In this document: in pieces, positions 62,070-64,000 of the stretch
Position numbering within the stretch: position 1 is the first letter of the stretch
Layout: every line of letters begins with the position of its first letter
Source: CBDIDH01 sp965277595
GTDB taxonomy: Bacteria; Planctomycetota; Planctomycetia; Isosphaerales; Isosphaeraceae
Direction: 5' to 3'
Assembly (NCBI GenBank): GCA_965277595.1
Contig: CBDIDH010000002.1
Coordinates: forward strand, 806,001 to 870,000
Length of the DNA: 64,000 bases
Translations under genes and position numbers: made by a program
The notes under the pieces: model-generated
Told to the model about the DNA's origin: nothing
Seen by the model: the letters and a program-made list of their open reading frames with translations, nothing else
Database searches by the model: none

Positions 62070-63689
62070 TCAGCGAACCGAGCCTTCGGCCCGGCTTCCC
62101 TTTTCCTCGTCGTCCTTGATGTTGGTGATCATCGCCTCGGTCGTGAGCATCAGTGCGGCGATCGAGGCGGCGTTTTGAAGAGCGGATCGGGTGACCTTCG
62201 TCGGGTCGACGATCCCGGCCTCGAACATGTCGACGTACTGTCCGGTGTTGGCGTTGAAGCCCTTCGAGCCGGTGAGCGCCTTGACGTCGTCGGCGATCAC
62301 GGCGCCGTCGTGGCCCGAGTTCGACGCGATGTGGCGGATCGGTTCTTCCAGAGCCCGCAGAATGATCGCGGCGCCGGCCTTCTCGTCCCCCGAAAGGGTG
62401 CCCGAGAGGGTCTCAACGGCCGGAATCACGCGGAGCAAGGCCGTGCCGCCGCCGGGAACGATTCCTTCTTCGGCAGCGGCGCGGGTGGCGTGAAGGGCGT
62501 CCTCAACGCGGGCCTTGGTCTCTTTCATCGCGGCCTCGGTCGCCGCGCCGACGTTGATCAGGGCGACGCCCCCGGAGAGCTTCGCGAGGCGCTCCTGGAA
62601 CTTCTCCTTGTCGTACTCGCTCTCGGTCTCCTCGATCTGGCGGCGAAGCTGATCGACCCGCTTGTTGATGTCGGCCCGAGACCCGGCGCCCTGGATGATC
62701 GTCGTGCTGTCCTTGTTAACCTTGACCTGCTTGGCCTTGCCAAGCTGGCTCAACTGAAGGTTTTCCAGCTTCAAGCCAAGGTCTTCGCTGATCACCGTGC
62801 CGCCGGTCAGAACCGCGAGGTCGCCGAGCATCGCCTTGCGGCGGTCGCCGAAACCGGGGGCCTTCACCGCGGCAATGTTCAGGACGCCTCGGAGCTTGTT
62901 GACAACCAGGGTCGCCAGCGCCTCGCCCTCAACGTCCTCGGCGATAATCAGGAGCGGCTTGCCCGACTGCGCGACCTTCTCCAGAAGCGGAATCAGCTCG
63001 CGAAGGCTGCCGATCTTCTTCTCGTGGAGCAGGATCAGGGCGTCGTCGAAGATCACTTCCATCGTCGTCGGGCTGGTGACGAAATAGGGGCTGAGGTAGC
63101 CCTTATCGAACTGCATGCCCTCGACGAATTCCAGGGTCGTCTCGGCCGTCTTGCCTTCCTCGACGGTGATCACGCCGTCTCGGCCGACGCGCTCGACGGC
63201 ATCGGCGAGCATCGAGCCGATCGTCGGGTCGTTGTTCGCCGAGATCGTGCCGACCTGGGCGATCTCTTCCTTCTTGGAGACCGGTCGGGACAGGGTCGTC
63301 AGCGCCTCGACCGCCGCCTCGACGGCCTTCTCGATGCCGCGTCGGACGGCTGTCGGGCTGGCTCCCGAGGTGATCGACCGAAGCCCTTCGCGGTAGATCG
63401 CTCGGGCGAGGATCGTGGCGGTCGTCGTGCCATCACCGGCGACGTCGGACGTCTTCGACGCAACGACGTTGACGAGCTTCGCGCCCATGTTTTCGAACAG
63501 GTCGGGCAGTTCGATCTCCTTGGAGACGGTGACGCCGTCCTTGGTGACGGTCGGCCCGCCGAACGACTTGCTCAGAATCACGTTACGGCCGGTCGGGCCG
63601 AGCGTGGTGCCCACGGCGTGGGCCAGGGTGTCGACGCCCGTCAACATCTTGCGCCGGGCGGCGTCGGAGAAGAGGAGTTGCTTGGCCAC
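62070..63689 (-). CDS. groEL: Chaperonin GroEL
   Basis: 539 residues covering the whole family: 'DAARRKMLTGVDTLAHAVGTTLG' start, ATP-site 'VAGDGTTTATILARAI' near residue 85, apical 'EGMQFDKGYLSPYF' near 190, and 'EGIVPGGGTALLR' near 405. The C-terminus ends 'KDDEEKGSRAEGSVR' and lacks the Gly-Gly-Met tail of the classical protein. Planctomycetes often carry several GroEL paralogues, and a tail-less one may be specialised. Located 89 bases after groES. Confidence 0.96.
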   Translation of the reverse strand: MAKQLLFSDAARRKMLTGVDTLAHAVGTTLGPTGRNVILSKSFGGPTVTKDGVTVSKEIELPDLFENMGAKLVNVVASKTSDVAGDGTTTATILARAIYREGLRSITSGASPTAVRRGIEKAVEAAVEALTTLSRPVSKKEEIAQVGTISANNDPTIGSMLADAVERVGRDGVITVEEGKTAETTLEFVEGMQFDKGYLSPYFVTSPTTMEVIFDDALILLHEKKIGSLRELIPLLEKVAQSGKPLLIIAEDVEGEALATLVVNKLRGVLNIAAVKAPGFGDRRKAMLGDLAVLTGGTVISEDLGLKLENLQLSQLGKAKQVKVNKDSTTIIQGAGSRADINKRVDQLRRQIEETESEYDKEKFQERLAKLSGGVALINVGAATEAAMKETKARVEDALHATRAAAEEGIVPGGGTALLRVIPAVETLSGTLSGDEKAGAAIILRALEEPIRHIASNSGHDGAVIADDVKALTGSKGFNANTGQYVDMFEAGIVDPTKVTRSALQNAASIAALMLTTEAMITNIKDDEEKGSRAEGSVR

Positions 63690-63778
63690 GGTCGATCGGT
63701 CCTTTATTCAGGGAAGGGCGGTCGCGGCCTGGCTTCGTTTCGCAAAACGACAGGTACGGACCGCCCGACGGGCTCAAC

Positions 63779-64000
63779 TCACTTGAGGATTTTGGCCAGG
63801 ATGTCGGTTTCGCGGAGGATCTTGATCTCCTCGCCGTCCACCTTGATCTCGGTGCCCGAGTACTTGCCGAAGAGGACCTCGTCTCCCTCGACCACGCCGA
63901 TCGGGGCGCGTTCGCCCGAATCGAGCAGCTTGCCGGGGCCGACCGCGAGGACCCGGCCCTTCTGCGGCTTCTCCTTCGCCGTGTCGGGAAGCACGATGCC
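63779..64000 (-). CDS. groES: Co-chaperonin GroES (3' part, start beyond window)
   Basis: The C-terminal 74 or so codons are present: 'GKLLDSGERAPIGVVEGDEVLFGKY' region, 'SGTEIKVDGEEIKILRETDIL' and the terminal 'AKILK'. The text 'LPDTAKEKPQKGRVLAVGPG' matches the segment following the mobile loop, so the first 20-25 residues and the promoter lie to the right of base 64000. It caps GroEL; the two genes are adjacent and co-oriented. Confidence 0.94.
   Translation of the reverse strand, partial: GIVLPDTAKEKPQKGRVLAVGPGKLLDSGERAPIGVVEGDEVLFGKYSGTEIKVDGEEIKILRETDILAKILK

Overview
The window is GC-rich chromosomal DNA, most likely from a planctomycete of the Isosphaeraceae/Singulisphaera type. The taxonomic call is inference from four things: a secreted subtilase with the planctomycete 'LEGRALLS' N-terminal motif, several transposases of types common in that phylum (ISAzo13/Rhodopirellula type, ISKra4, ISNCY), intergenic heptamer repeats (GACCGAK), and the heat-shock gene order at the right end.

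Layout. 1-2.0 kb holds nested, broken insertion sequences: an ISAzo13-type element sits in the 3' end of a decayed ISKra4-type transposase that still carries a textbook -1 frameshift signal. 2.3-9.3 kb has ordinary genes: a GT-C-like membrane protein, a DUF2721 protein, a subtilase with a DUF4214 tail, an inositol-phosphatase-family enzyme, and DUF4259-like and DUF1559-unrelated DUF1569 proteins. It includes a 4.9-kb segment bracketed by two inverted ~215-bp copies of a hairpin-rich element. 9.5-50.6 kb is a very large exopolysaccharide or glycan locus, almost all on the minus strand. It holds a YdcF-like protein, asparagine synthase, a hexapeptide acyltransferase, a Wzy-like polymerase, nine recognisable GT2/GT4/TIGR04372 glycosyltransferases, two FkbM methyltransferases, two further GT-C-like membrane proteins, a Wzx-like flippase, an MBOAT acyltransferase cut by an ISNCY element, C-methyltransferase-like proteins, a LamG-SGNH protein on the opposite strand, and then a tight ten-gene operon (50.6 to 40.6 kb).

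That operon runs: domain-swapped HldE-like kinase/nucleotidyltransferase, NDP-sugar epimerase, split transketolase, alcohol dehydrogenase, methyltransferase, HAD phosphatase, aminoglycoside-phosphotransferase-like kinase, a second NDP-sugar dehydratase/epimerase and acyltransferase-3. Most junctions are 4-bp stop/start overlaps. It looks like a dedicated pathway that makes and attaches an unusual activated sugar, and it is the best candidate here for an undescribed system. No priming transferase, Wza, Wzc or exosortase is visible in the window, so export and initiation must be encoded elsewhere.

50.6-57.7 kb is a gene-poor graveyard next to a tRNA-Val(CAC) gene: an IS3 remnant, a serine-recombinase pseudogene with its catalytic serine replaced, a frameshifted ISAzo13-type element, and an apparently intact excisionase/tyrosine-integrase pair. 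57.9-64 kb returns to core genes: a Tat-exported aldo/keto reductase, then yacG, fmdB-type zinc ribbon, grpE, dnaJ, groEL and the 3' part of groES, all heat-shock/proteostasis genes on the minus strand.
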